A stretch of DNA of 8,810 bases from Moraxellaceae bacterium UBA2032 (GTDB taxonomy: Bacteria; Pseudomonadota; Gammaproteobacteria; Pseudomonadales; Moraxellaceae): NCBI GenBank assembly GCA_002333125.1, contig DDBM01000064.1, positions 1-8,810 of the forward strand, read 5' to 3'. This document shows positions 1 to 7,322 of this stretch, one piece after another. A program made the translations under genes and the position numbers. Positions within the stretch are counted from its first letter, which is position 1; each line of letters opens with the position of its first letter. The notes beneath the pieces were generated by a model. The model saw only the letters and a program-made list of their open reading frames with translations. It made no database searches and was not told where the DNA came from.

Positions 1-1753
1 GCCCTACTTCTGGGCTAAATAACACATCAGCATTGACACGAGACCGCATATTTTTTTGGGAGCTGGCCATTAACGAGCTTTGTATAAAACCTGATAATAG
101 TGTTGGTACTGTATAACGGCGGTGGCCATTATTAAAAAATTTATCTAATAAAAAAGTAAGGGAGCTGGGTATATCGTCAAAATCTGGTTTGCTATTGGGT
201 AAATATGAAAAATCTACTGCAAGGATTTTTTTGGCCTCAAAAGATGCCATCACATCCACAGGTAAGGCATTCATAAATGCGCCGTCAACATGCAAGCCTT
301 TAGCTAAAAGCACCATAGGAAAAATACCTGGTAAGGCAGCCGAGGCGCGTACTGCTTGCCACAATGAGCCTCGCGTATGAACTATTTCTTCATTACTGCT
401 CATATCACTGGTAATACAAAAAAAGTTGAGCCATAAATCTTCAATATGCATCGTTTGAGGAAACACCAATTGCAGCAAGCGATTAAGCTGTTTACCCCGA
501 AAAATAGATAAAATGGGTAAAATATTTAAATCTAATAAAGTGGTTGGATTTTGACTAAAAGAGCTGCGTACTTTTTTGGACAGTAAACTTGCAGGATAAT
601 CTAGGGCAACACCTGCCGCCATAATTGCACCAATGCTTGTGCCGCCAACACGGTCAATGGGAATACCTGCTTCTTCTAAGGCTTGAATAACGCCTACGGC
701 AGACAAACCTCGCGCCCCACCACTACCCAGCACCAAACCAATGGCATTACCTGTGGCAATACGGGCTAAACGCTCCATGTGGCGTTGTTCGTCTTGGCGG
801 ACATGAGTGACTTCTTTTATCCAATTACGAGCTTGTAGCCAATGTTGAGTGCCACTAGGCATGATGGTTTCGGGTTGATGCCATAACACTAAGTAATTAT
901 CTGAGCGTGCCTTTTTTGATGCTTCTTGAGTGACTTTTTGTTCTAAAAGCGAAGGAAAGCTGTGGTCTGTGGCATTGGCCAACAATAAAACACGGTCAGC
1001 TTGACGTAAACAGCGATGTGTCCACGCATCATCTTCGGTATTTGCGAAGTAAATAACGTAGTCATTTTGCTCTTCTAAGGTGTCGAGCCATGCACTTAAG
1101 CGTCGATAACGGGCTGAGTCATGCTTATCAATAAAGGCGATACCTGTTTCTTGTAATTGCTCATCTACAATTTGTGGGTCAAGTAAAACCGCTTTGCCAC
1201 ACCGCGCCACCGCTGCCATAAAATCACGCCTAAATTTAGCGGTGTTAACATTTTTTGATAAAGGCAACACGGTGATATTGCTAATATGACGTAACTGCCG
1301 CTTACGCGTATTGGAGGGTTGGGTACGCTTAATAATTAACTTGGCGGTTTGCAATAACAATTGCGGATACCGCATAAACCAGCCATGTAAATTTGCGGTG
1401 GCAATACGAACCACAACACTATCTCGCGTAGCCCAGATTGTAGCACCACGCACATCATCAGAAAGTACCGCAATCTCCCCTACGGTTTCGCCGGGTTTAA
1501 TGTCACCTAAATGCTGACGACTACCATCATGCGCGATACGAATCGCACACAAACGCCCCGAAATAAGAAAATAAGCCGCGTCGCCTACATCACCTTGAGA
1601 AAATAAAGTATCGCCCCCCTCAAGCTCTAACCATTGACACTGAGAAAAAACCTCATCAAATACCTGCTCATCAAGAACACCAAAATAATTGGTTAAAAAT
1701 CGCCGAAATAATGCCGATTGCTGACTGGAGCAGTCATGAGTGCTTGAGTCCAT
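1..1753 (-). CDS. Cyclic-nucleotide-binding domain / patatin-like phospholipase (NTE family), 3' end cut off by the window
   Basis: This frame stays open from an ATG at 1751-1753 to the left edge, about 584 residues with no stop, so the C-terminus lies outside. Residues 15-135 look like a cyclic-nucleotide-binding (Crp-type) barrel, with the GE..GEIAVL...R signature at about 88-105. A linker of roughly 200 residues follows, then a patatin domain. The patatin domain has the oxyanion-hole motif GSGGARG (343-349), nucleophile motif GTSIG with Ser373, and the dyad DGA with Asp490. This architecture is that of bacterial neuropathy-target-esterase-like proteins, expected to hydrolyse acyl esters of (lyso)phospholipids at the membrane. 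Ligand and substrate are not predictable here. It lies 86 bp downstream of the regulator gene on the same strand and has its own candidate promoter. Upstream of the ATG I see only a weak GGA, so the start is likely rather than certain. Confidence 0.88.
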   Translation of the reverse strand, partial: MDSSTHDCSSQQSALFRRFLTNYFGVLDEQVFDEVFSQCQWLELEGGDTLFSQGDVGDAAYFLISGRLCAIRIAHDGSRQHLGDIKPGETVGEIAVLSDDVRGATIWATRDSVVVRIATANLHGWFMRYPQLLLQTAKLIIKRTQPSNTRKRQLRHISNITVLPLSKNVNTAKFRRDFMAAVARCGKAVLLDPQIVDEQLQETGIAFIDKHDSARYRRLSAWLDTLEEQNDYVIYFANTEDDAWTHRCLRQADRVLLLANATDHSFPSLLEQKVTQEASKKARSDNYLVLWHQPETIMPSGTQHWLQARNWIKEVTHVRQDEQRHMERLARIATGNAIGLVLGSGGARGLSAVGVIQALEEAGIPIDRVGGTSIGAIMAAGVALDYPASLLSKKVRSSFSQNPTTLLDLNILPILSIFRGKQLNRLLQLVFPQTMHIEDLWLNFFCITSDMSSNEEIVHTRGSLWQAVRASAALPGIFPMVLLAKGLHVDGAFMNALPVDVMASFEAKKILAVDFSYLPNSKPDFDDIPSSLTFLLDKFFNNGHRRYTVPTLLSGFIQSSLMASSQKNMRSRVNADVLFSPEVG

Positions 1754-1804
1754 AATAATTATTCCAATGAAACTCTTGTCACATAGTTTGGTTTTATCTT
1801 CTTG

Positions 1805-1833
1805 AGTATTGTCAGTTTTTACTAAGTAGTCAA
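1805..1833 (-). promoter_or_regulatory. Candidate sigma70-type promoter for the patatin gene
   Basis: On the minus strand a TTGACT -35 box (1828-1833, 5 of 6 consensus bases) is followed after 17 bp by AATACT (1805-1810, 4 of 6). It lies about 50 bp upstream of the ATG at 1753. This would let the phospholipase-like gene be expressed separately from the regulator gene that ends at 1840. Confidence 0.45.
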
Positions 1834-1839
1834 AAAACT

Positions 1840-2550
1840 TTAGCCTCTTTTATCAATGTTATTAAAACGCGCTAACAAACAGGAGATGCTAGGAATATGA
1901 ATATGACGACCCGTAATAGTAATCAACCCCTCGTCACGCAAACGAGCCATCAGCCGAGATAGCGTTTCTGGCTGCATAGATAAACGCGCAGCAATTAAGT
2001 GTTTAGGCAACATGAGGTCTATATCAGCCGTTTCTGCGGCACGATTAGGAAGTTGTTGAATTAGATACAAGGTAAAGCGTTGCGTGGCATTTTGTAAGGT
2101 AAGCGTCTCTAACTCACCAAGTCGCATATGTAGTCTTACGCTTAAATGCCCCAATAAATGTAAGCATGATTTTGGATGCTCACTTAGTACCTGCAACATA
2201 AGATGGTTGGGAATACTAATAATATGGCTTGGCTCTAGGGTTTGAGCAAATACAGGGTACACAGAATGTTGCATAAACATCACAGCTTCGGCAAAAGTTT
2301 GGCCTTTTTGAATAATTTCAACGACTTTTTCTTGGCCATCAACCGAGATTCTAAACAGTTTTACGCGGCCTTCGAGTACCATAAAAAAATGCGTTGCTGC
2401 CTCTCCTTGACGAATTAACAGTGTTTCGCTCGGATGCTGATATTCACGCATAGCTGCTAATAGTTTTTCTTGGGAAACTTTGTCTAAAGGATGAAATAAA
2501 GGGTGACGTAATACACGCGATGCTAGATGGGACGCAATAGTTACAAACAT
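1840..2550 (-). CDS. dnr: Crp/Fnr-family transcriptional regulator, DNR-like
   Basis: The 236-residue protein starts at the ATG at 2548-2550; a TTG immediately before it would add one residue, but ATG with an AGG 9 nt upstream is preferred. Residues 20-120 form the effector-binding beta barrel, with a GQEKVVEII...TFAEAVMFM stretch very like Pseudomonas DNR. Residues about 125-160 are the dimer helix (LETLTLQNATQR). The C-terminal winged helix carries QPETLSR (193-199), whose ETxSR matches the FNR/DNR recognition helix for TTGAT-type half-sites. The only cysteines are near 129 and 224, so it lacks FNR's N-terminal Fe-S cysteines. Family knowledge: DNR is a haem-based NO sensor activating denitrification genes. 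The His proposed as ligand there (H187) aligns with Arg189 here, while H14 aligns with His16. By context it may control the ubiquinone operon upstream. Class assignment is firm; the DNR orthology is likely. Confidence 0.85.
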   Translation of the reverse strand: MFVTIASHLASRVLRHPLFHPLDKVSQEKLLAAMREYQHPSETLLIRQGEAATHFFMVLEGRVKLFRISVDGQEKVVEIIQKGQTFAEAVMFMQHSVYPVFAQTLEPSHIISIPNHLMLQVLSEHPKSCLHLLGHLSVRLHMRLGELETLTLQNATQRFTLYLIQQLPNRAAETADIDLMLPKHLIAARLSMQPETLSRLMARLRDEGLITITGRHIHIPSISCLLARFNNIDKRG

Positions 2551-2568
2551 CAATATAGACCTATACTC

Positions 2569-2679
2569 AGGACTTACGCATTACACTGTAATTAGCACGT
2601 TTTTACCCTCACCCCAACCCTCTAGGGGCGTAACGAATGGCGAAGGCGTGAGCAAATAAGCGATAAACGCGTAAGTCCT
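2569..2679. repeat. MITE-like element with 11-bp terminal inverted repeats
   Basis: AGGACTTACGC at 2569-2579 is exactly inverted as GCGTAAGTCCT at 2669-2679, bounding 111 bp with no ORF. The interior has a C-rich stretch (ACCCTCACCCC, about 2606-2616) of a type I recognise from short dispersed repeats in several bacterial genomes. A second inverted pair, CAATATAG/CTATATTG (2551-2558 and 2678-2685), sits at its edges. No clear target-site duplication is visible. It fills most of the gap between ubiD and the regulator gene, so any promoter of that regulator must lie in or beyond it. Non-autonomous transposon remnant is my reading; no copy elsewhere in this window confirms it. Confidence 0.6.
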
Positions 2680-2686
2680 ATATTGT

Positions 2687-2717
2687 AAAAAACTTGCGGC
2701 TTATGCGGCACAAGTTT
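2687..2717 (-). terminator. Rho-independent terminator of the yhcC-ubiUVTXD operon
   Basis: On the minus strand, AAACTTGTG (2709-2717) pairs with CGCAAGTTT (2690-2698), a 9-bp stem with one G-T pair and a loop of about 10 nt. A run of six T follows (2692-2687). It overlaps the ubiD stop codon and closes the operon before the repeat element and the regulator gene. Confidence 0.6.
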
Positions 2718-4194
2718 ACTTAGGTAATATTAACGCTAATTCATGCCAATAGCTGTCAACTTGTTGCATAATTTGCGCCGAATGCTCTATTGGTGTTCCC
2801 CATTCACGATTGGTTTCGCCTGCCCATTTGCGTGTTGCATCAAAGCCCATTTTAGAACCTAAACCCGCGACAGGTGAGGCAAAATCTAAATAATCTATAG
2901 GCATATCGCTAACAGCAAGGGTATCACGCACAGGATCCATACGTGTTGTCATTGCCCAAATAACATCTGACCAGTTACGGATATTTATATCCTCATCGGT
3001 GACTACTAAAAATTTAGTATAGGTAAATTGACGTAAAAACGACCATATCCCCATCATCACACGACGCGCATGGCCGATATATTGTTTGCGAATACTAATA
3101 ATTGCTATTCGGTAAGAACAGCCCTCGGGAGGCAAATAAAAATCTATAATCTCGGGATATTGTTGCTGCAATAATGGCACAAGTAACTCGTTCATTGCCG
3201 CACCTAATACCGAAGGCTCATCGGGTGGTCTGCCTGTATAAGTGCTATGGTAAATAGGCTGATGACGCATCGTAATACGCTCTACCGTCATTACAGGAAA
3301 ACGTGCCACTTCATTATAATAGCCTGTATGGTCACCGTAGGGGCCTTCATCGGCTTCATCATTAGGATAAATCCAACCTTCTAAGACAATTTCGGCTTGT
3401 GCAGGAACTTGTAAGGAATGGGTTAAACAATCGGCTAATAGCGTTTTACTACCACGCAATAAACCTGCAAATGCAAATTCTGACAAAGTATCGGGAATGG
3501 GGGTAACCGCCGCGAGTAACATGGCAGGGTCGGCACCAATAGCAACCGCAATAGGAAAAGGTTTTTGGGGGTGATGATGTTTCCATGCTTGGTAATCTAA
3601 TGCGCCACCACGATGCGACAACCAACGAACAATTAAACGATTACGGCTCAAGACTTGCTGCCGATATATCCCTACATTCATACGCGACTTTTCGACCCCT
3701 TGCGTAATGACTAATGGCCACGTTAGTAAGGGCGCAACGTCTTTAGGCCAACAAGTTTGTACAGGCAACCGTCTTAAATCGACCTGCTCACCTACATAAA
3801 CTCGCTCCTGACAGGCAGGGGTGGTTCTTTTTTGGCGCGGTGACATATTCATCACTTGTTTTAACATAGGCAAATGACTAAATAAACTCGCGGCATCGTT
3901 AATTTGCTGAGGGTCTTTAAGGCGAGCTAATAGATGGCCTAATTCGCGTAAACCTAGCGGATTTTCTAAACCTAAACCCCATGCAACGCGCTCTGTTGTG
4001 CCAAATAAATTAGCTAATACAGGAATGCCATAACCTTTAGGATTTTCAAATAATAAGGCTGGACCATTGGCTTGTAAGACCCGATGACAAATTTCGGTCA
4101 TCTCTAGGTAAGGGTCTATTTCACGGCTAATTCGGCGTAGTTCGCCACGTTGCTCTAAGTAATAAATAAAATCGCGCAAATCATGAAATTTCAT
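2716..4194 (-). CDS. ubiD: UbiD, 4-hydroxy-3-polyprenylbenzoate decarboxylase
   Basis: The 492-residue protein is full length (E. coli UbiD is about 497) and collinear with it from the start, MKFHDLRDF. UbiD removes the carboxyl group from 3-polyprenyl-4-hydroxybenzoate in ubiquinone synthesis, without O2, using prenylated FMN. Family motifs are intact: [12 protein letters not shown] (44-55), GIYRQQ (175-180, with the conserved Arg178), RWLSHRGG (190-197) and [11 protein letters not shown] (283-293). The last carries one of the acidic residues of the Glu-Arg-Glu catalytic network. GRPPDEP (321-327) and [17 protein letters not shown] near 434-450 are also conserved. The ATG at 4192-4194 has a GAGAG ribosome site. 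It starts 12 nt after the ubiX stop, so the flavin-making and flavin-using enzymes are co-transcribed. Confidence 0.97.
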   Translation of the reverse strand: MKFHDLRDFIYYLEQRGELRRISREIDPYLEMTEICHRVLQANGPALLFENPKGYGIPVLANLFGTTERVAWGLGLENPLGLRELGHLLARLKDPQQINDAASLFSHLPMLKQVMNMSPRQKRTTPACQERVYVGEQVDLRRLPVQTCWPKDVAPLLTWPLVITQGVEKSRMNVGIYRQQVLSRNRLIVRWLSHRGGALDYQAWKHHHPQKPFPIAVAIGADPAMLLAAVTPIPDTLSEFAFAGLLRGSKTLLADCLTHSLQVPAQAEIVLEGWIYPNDEADEGPYGDHTGYYNEVARFPVMTVERITMRHQPIYHSTYTGRPPDEPSVLGAAMNELLVPLLQQQYPEIIDFYLPPEGCSYRIAIISIRKQYIGHARRVMMGIWSFLRQFTYTKFLVVTDEDINIRNWSDVIWAMTTRMDPVRDTLAVSDMPIDYLDFASPVAGLGSKMGFDATRKWAGETNREWGTPIEHSAQIMQQVDSYWHELALILPK

Positions 4195-4206
4195 GGTAAC
4201 TCTCGT

Positions 4207-4812
4207 TTAAACACCCCACGCAGTGAGTGTTCCTTGCAAGCCTAGATGCTTAAGAATACGTTCGACAACAAAATCAACCACATCTTGTATAGATTGAGGC
4301 TGATGATAAAAAGCAGGACTGGCAGGCATAACCACTACACCCAAACGCGCCAGTTTTAGCATATTTTCTAGGTGTAAGACCGATAACGGCATTTCTCGGG
4401 GGACAATAATGAGTGAGTGATGTTCTTTTATGGCAACATCGGCAGCACGTTCAATTAGGTTATTGCTTAGGCCACAAGCAACGGCGGCGAGTGTTCCCAT
4501 ACTGCAAGGACAAATAACCATACGCCTTGGCGCACCAGAACCCGACGCAACACAAGACAACCAATCGTGGTTATTTAATAACTGAATTAAGCCTGTGTTG
4601 TCTTGGCAATAGTGACGTAAATATGCTTGGCAATCTTGTTGTTGTGTAGGCAAAGCCTGACCCGTTTCTAAACGCACCACCTCACGCGCTGCGTCAGAAA
4701 TAAGTAAAAACACCTGTTGCTGCTGCTTAACTAAGGTTTGTAATAAGCTAAGCGCATAAGGCCAGCCCGAAGCACCTGTTACGGCAAGTGTAATACGATT
4801 ATCGTTAACCAT
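4207..4812 (-). CDS. ubiX: UbiX, flavin prenyltransferase
   Basis: UbiX attaches a dimethylallyl group from dimethylallyl phosphate to reduced FMN, giving the prenylated FMN cofactor of UbiD. The 201-residue protein resembles Pseudomonas aeruginosa UbiX throughout. Visible are the flavin-binding start TGASG (12-16), ASGSGAP (89-95), the MVICPCSMGTLAA stretch (98-110), NNLIERAADVAIKE (117-130) and PREMPLS (138-144). Active-site residues known in the Pseudomonas enzyme are at the same numbers: Glu49, Lys129, Arg139, Tyr169 and Arg185. Position 17 is Trp, where relatives I know have Ala or similar, and the usual SKAA is SDAA (39-42). It starts 40 nt after the ubiT stop with only a weak Shine-Dalgarno (AAGTGA), and I see no terminator in the gap, so it reads as part of the same operon. 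Confidence 0.96.
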   Translation of the reverse strand: MVNDNRITLAVTGASGWPYALSLLQTLVKQQQQVFLLISDAAREVVRLETGQALPTQQQDCQAYLRHYCQDNTGLIQLLNNHDWLSCVASGSGAPRRMVICPCSMGTLAAVACGLSNNLIERAADVAIKEHHSLIIVPREMPLSVLHLENMLKLARLGVVVMPASPAFYHQPQSIQDVVDFVVERILKHLGLQGTLTAWGV

Positions 4813-4852
4813 AAGTCACTTATTCCCCATATAACAACAACTTAACCTGTAT

Positions 4853-5386
4853 TTACCACACAACAATACGCCCACCGCGCCGTTGTCTTAAAATATCTTG
4901 TGTGGCGGCAAATAAACGTAATGGCGAAAATTTAGTTGCGTCTAAGGTCGCAAAATCAACGCCATCTAATAAATTACGAACTAATAATCCTAATTCTGTA
5001 TCCCCTTCCATTAGTAATTTACGATTAAAAAAAAGTGTGTCGGCATCGACTGTACGCATTGCCATTGCTAAAAAATCACTTTTATTTGCTTTGATAATAA
5101 CGTCAGGTATGGGTACAGGTAATTGAGGAGGCACAAAGCCTTTAGCTGTTAGCATTAATGATAATTCTAGCCCTGCATCAATAACCACTAAACGTAATTG
5201 TCGGCCTGTAAGTTGGCTAGGAATAGCATTTAAGCCCGTTGTTCCTAAGGCAATATTTAAAGCAACCGCTAATAACATAGAGGGAGGAAATTGCGGCAAA
5301 TTAAAAAACAGCCGTGATAAAGGCTTAGGAATAGGTTTTTGACCTAATGTTTGTAAAATTTGCATCGGGGTTGTTATACGAGCCAT
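4853..5386 (-). CDS. ubiT: UbiT, SCP2-domain accessory factor of O2-independent ubiquinone synthesis
   Basis: The 177-residue protein has the length and domain of E. coli UbiT (YhbT, about 174). An SCP2/sterol-carrier fold spans roughly 45-155, with the characteristic DADTLFFNRKLLMEGDTELG stretch near 114-133 followed by LLVRNLLDGVDF. UbiT is thought to bind ubiquinone or its hydrophobic precursors and to serve the anaerobic pathway, as UbiJ does in the aerobic one. The ATG (5384-5386) shares a base with the ubiV stop as TAATG and has a GGGGAG ribosome site (5393-5398) 6 nt upstream, so translation is probably coupled to ubiV. No cysteine cluster, signal peptide or obvious membrane helix is seen. 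In E. coli ubiT is divergent from ubiUV, whereas here it is co-directional and directly downstream. Confidence 0.92.
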   Translation of the reverse strand: MARITTPMQILQTLGQKPIPKPLSRLFFNLPQFPPSMLLAVALNIALGTTGLNAIPSQLTGRQLRLVVIDAGLELSLMLTAKGFVPPQLPVPIPDVIIKANKSDFLAMAMRTVDADTLFFNRKLLMEGDTELGLLVRNLLDGVDFATLDATKFSPLRLFAATQDILRQRRGGRIVVW

Positions 5387-6303
5387 TAATAACTCCCCAC
5401 ATGACGCGAGGCGACGAGGTCGAGTCCTGCTTTATCGTGTAAATAACCATTACAAGCCGCAGCCAAACGTAAACTATTGGCACGATTAAATGCTTCTTGT
5501 GGCTCTATTTTGTTATCAAGTACCGCTCGAAATAATTCAATAATGGCAGATGTATGTTGTGCTTGTGGGCTAATACGCAATACGTTAACCCCCAAATCTA
5601 GTAACAAAGGAATATCAGCCAGTAAGTCGCAAGACTTTACTGATTGAGTTTGAATACCATTTAAGGTTAAAAAAGGCTCATTATCTTGTGTATATACATC
5701 TAATCCTTGAGGTGTATCTAAGCACACAAATTGGCAACTGTCTTTTTGACGATTAATATGACGTGCGCTAAAACAACGCGCAGAATATGCCAACGGCATA
5801 CGCCCAAACGCAAACACTTCTGTTTCTAGCGTTGAAGCCACCGCACGCACCAAATAACCTAGTTGAGCAGAATTTAACTCAACAGGCGCAACCCAACGTA
5901 TCGCACCTTTTTTTGCCATTAAGGCTAATGCCGATTCGTTATAAAGGTTAAGTGTCATACCTGCCACAAAAGCTAATGATGCTTCGGTGGCTAAATTAAC
6001 CGCACTCATGTCATTAGCTTCAATATATTTATTATTGTTAAACAATGATTTAAGTCGGCGGATATCGCTTTCTGACTCCAAAAGCACCTGACTCGAATAG
6101 ACAACTTCTTTACCTGCGGCCTGTAATTTTTGGCCTATAGTGAGCCAATCACTTGCATCAAGCTCGTGTCGTCTGGCACAAACAGTCTCACCCAAATACA
6201 CAACATCAACGGTAGAGTTAGCAATTTCATCATAAAAATCAAATGTTTGCTGACGTGGCCAATAGTACAATAAAGGGCCAAGTGATAAACGTGCAGTGGT
6301 CAT
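5386..6303 (-). CDS. ubiV: UbiV, U32-family subunit of the O2-independent ubiquinone hydroxylase
   Basis: UbiV pairs with UbiU to hydroxylate the ubiquinone ring without O2; in E. coli prephenate is reported as hydroxyl donor. I place the start at the ATG 6301-6303 (305 residues), giving TARLSLGPLLYYWP near the N-terminus as in E. coli UbiV. AGGGGA (6311-6316) lies 7 nt upstream. An in-frame TTG at 6324 would add seven residues and bury this ribosome site in coding sequence. The four [4Fe-4S] ligands are present: Cys42, Cys177, Cys190 and Cys194. The spacing of 13 and 4 between the last three equals that of E. coli C180/C193/C197. LGETVC (37-42) and PLAYSARC (170-177) are family motifs. The gene begins 11 nt after the ubiU stop. 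Confidence 0.96.
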   Translation of the reverse strand: MTTARLSLGPLLYYWPRQQTFDFYDEIANSTVDVVYLGETVCARRHELDASDWLTIGQKLQAAGKEVVYSSQVLLESESDIRRLKSLFNNNKYIEANDMSAVNLATEASLAFVAGMTLNLYNESALALMAKKGAIRWVAPVELNSAQLGYLVRAVASTLETEVFAFGRMPLAYSARCFSARHINRQKDSCQFVCLDTPQGLDVYTQDNEPFLTLNGIQTQSVKSCDLLADIPLLLDLGVNVLRISPQAQHTSAIIELFRAVLDNKIEPQEAFNRANSLRLAAACNGYLHDKAGLDLVASRHVGSY

Positions 6304-6314
6304 CAATATTTCCC

Positions 6315-7322
6315 CTATTTCCAAGGACGGTGATAAGCACCTAAGGTATGTTGGCTACCCTCAGACAAACGGTCTAACTCAGTTGTCCACGAACTACGCA
6401 CAATGTATTGCTTACTGTCGCGTAACGCTAAATCAATGGCTTCGCGCCATGTACGTGTTACCGCCGCAATATAAGCTGGGCTACGTTGCCGCCCTTCAAT
6501 TTTAATAGCACGCACCCCCATCGCAATGAGTTGCGGTAATAACTCTAGGGTATTAAGGCTGGTTGGCTCTTCCATGGCGTAATAAGTTTCATTATTAACA
6601 TTAAAACGCCCTTTGCAAATAGTTGGGTAACACGCACTTTCACCCTCAGCAAAACGGTCTATTAATACGCCATTTAAACGGGTTTCTAGATTTTGACCTA
6701 CCTGATCCCAACGAACCGCATGGGCAGGCGAACACGCGCCATGATTATTAGGTGAGTCACCTGTTGCATACGAAGAAAGTAAACAACGCCCTTCAACCAT
6801 GACACACAAACTACCAAAGCCAAACACCTCAATTTCTACGGGGGTTTGGCGTGTTACCGCCGCAATTTGTGCCGCCGATAACACGCGGGGCAATACTGCT
6901 CGTGTAATACCAAATTCACGATGATAAAACGCTAAGGCTTCGTGGGTCGTTGCCGAACCCTGAACCGATAAATGTAATCTTTGCTCTGGATATTGCTGAC
7001 GGGCGTAATCTAATAATCCTATATCGGCAATAATCAATGCATCCACATCGGCAGCAACCGCACGGTCAACCGCAGACTGCCAACGTTTCATACCTTGTGC
7101 TTGGGGGTAAGTATTAAGGGCAACAAAGACTTTTTTGCCTCGATGATGTGCATAGTCAATGCCCTGCCTTAATGTCACCTCATCAAAATTAAGCCCTGCA
7201 AAATTACGCGCATTGGTATCATCACGAAAGCCGATATAGACACAATCGGCCCCATTATCAACCGCTACTTTTAAAGCGGATAACGACCCCGCAGGGCAAA
7301 CTAATTCAAACGGCAATGCCAA
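6315..7322 (-). CDS. ubiU: UbiU, U32-family subunit of the O2-independent ubiquinone hydroxylase
   Basis: The 335-residue protein is collinear with E. coli UbiU (YhbU). Recognisable are ELVCPAGSLSALK near the start, DDTNARNFAGLNF (34-46), FGSLCVMVEGRC (169-180), EEPTSLNTLELLP and, near the end, the typical TLGAYHR. The four cluster ligands Cys173, Cys180, Cys197 and Cys236 keep the E. coli spacing exactly (C169/176/193/232), so a [4Fe-4S] cluster is expected. Despite its U32 peptidase label, the family member acts with UbiV as an Fe-S hydroxylase. The start is a TTG at 7320-7322: no ATG fits, and AAAAGGAG (7331-7338) sits 8 nt upstream. A second TTG at 7316 would also leave the family N-terminus intact. 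The gene overlaps the end of the radical SAM gene by 17 nt, which implies translational coupling. Confidence 0.96.
   Translation of the reverse strand: MALPFELVCPAGSLSALKVAVDNGADCVYIGFRDDTNARNFAGLNFDEVTLRQGIDYAHHRGKKVFVALNTYPQAQGMKRWQSAVDRAVAADVDALIIADIGLLDYARQQYPEQRLHLSVQGSATTHEALAFYHREFGITRAVLPRVLSAAQIAAVTRQTPVEIEVFGFGSLCVMVEGRCLLSSYATGDSPNNHGACSPAHAVRWDQVGQNLETRLNGVLIDRFAEGESACYPTICKGRFNVNNETYYAMEEPTSLNTLELLPQLIAMGVRAIKIEGRQRSPAYIAAVTRTWREAIDLALRDSKQYIVRSSWTTELDRLSEGSQHTLGAYHRPWK

Noticed and set aside
189..380. Plus-strand open frame of 63 codons
   Set aside because: It lies wholly inside the patatin gene, antisense to the catalytic region, and has no recognisable protein features.
1311..1517. 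Plus-strand open frame of 68 codons
   Set aside because: It is antisense to the cyclic-nucleotide-binding domain, whose reading frame is clearly the real one.
1826..1841. TTGAC half-site upstream of the patatin gene as a DNR/FNR box
   Set aside because: Only one half-site matches and no inverted partner stands at the required 4-bp spacing. It is better read as part of a -35 box.
1814..1842. Imperfect hairpin after the regulator stop (AGTTTTT...AAAAACT) as a terminator
   Set aside because: The stem is nearly all A-T, interrupted, lacks a GC core and a following T-run, and overlaps the candidate -35 box of the next gene.
4902..5126. Plus-strand open frame of 74 codons
   Set aside because: It is antisense to the most conserved part of ubiT.
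6296..6505. Plus-strand open frame of 69 codons
   Set aside because: It is antisense to the ubiU end and ubiV start and resembles no family I know.
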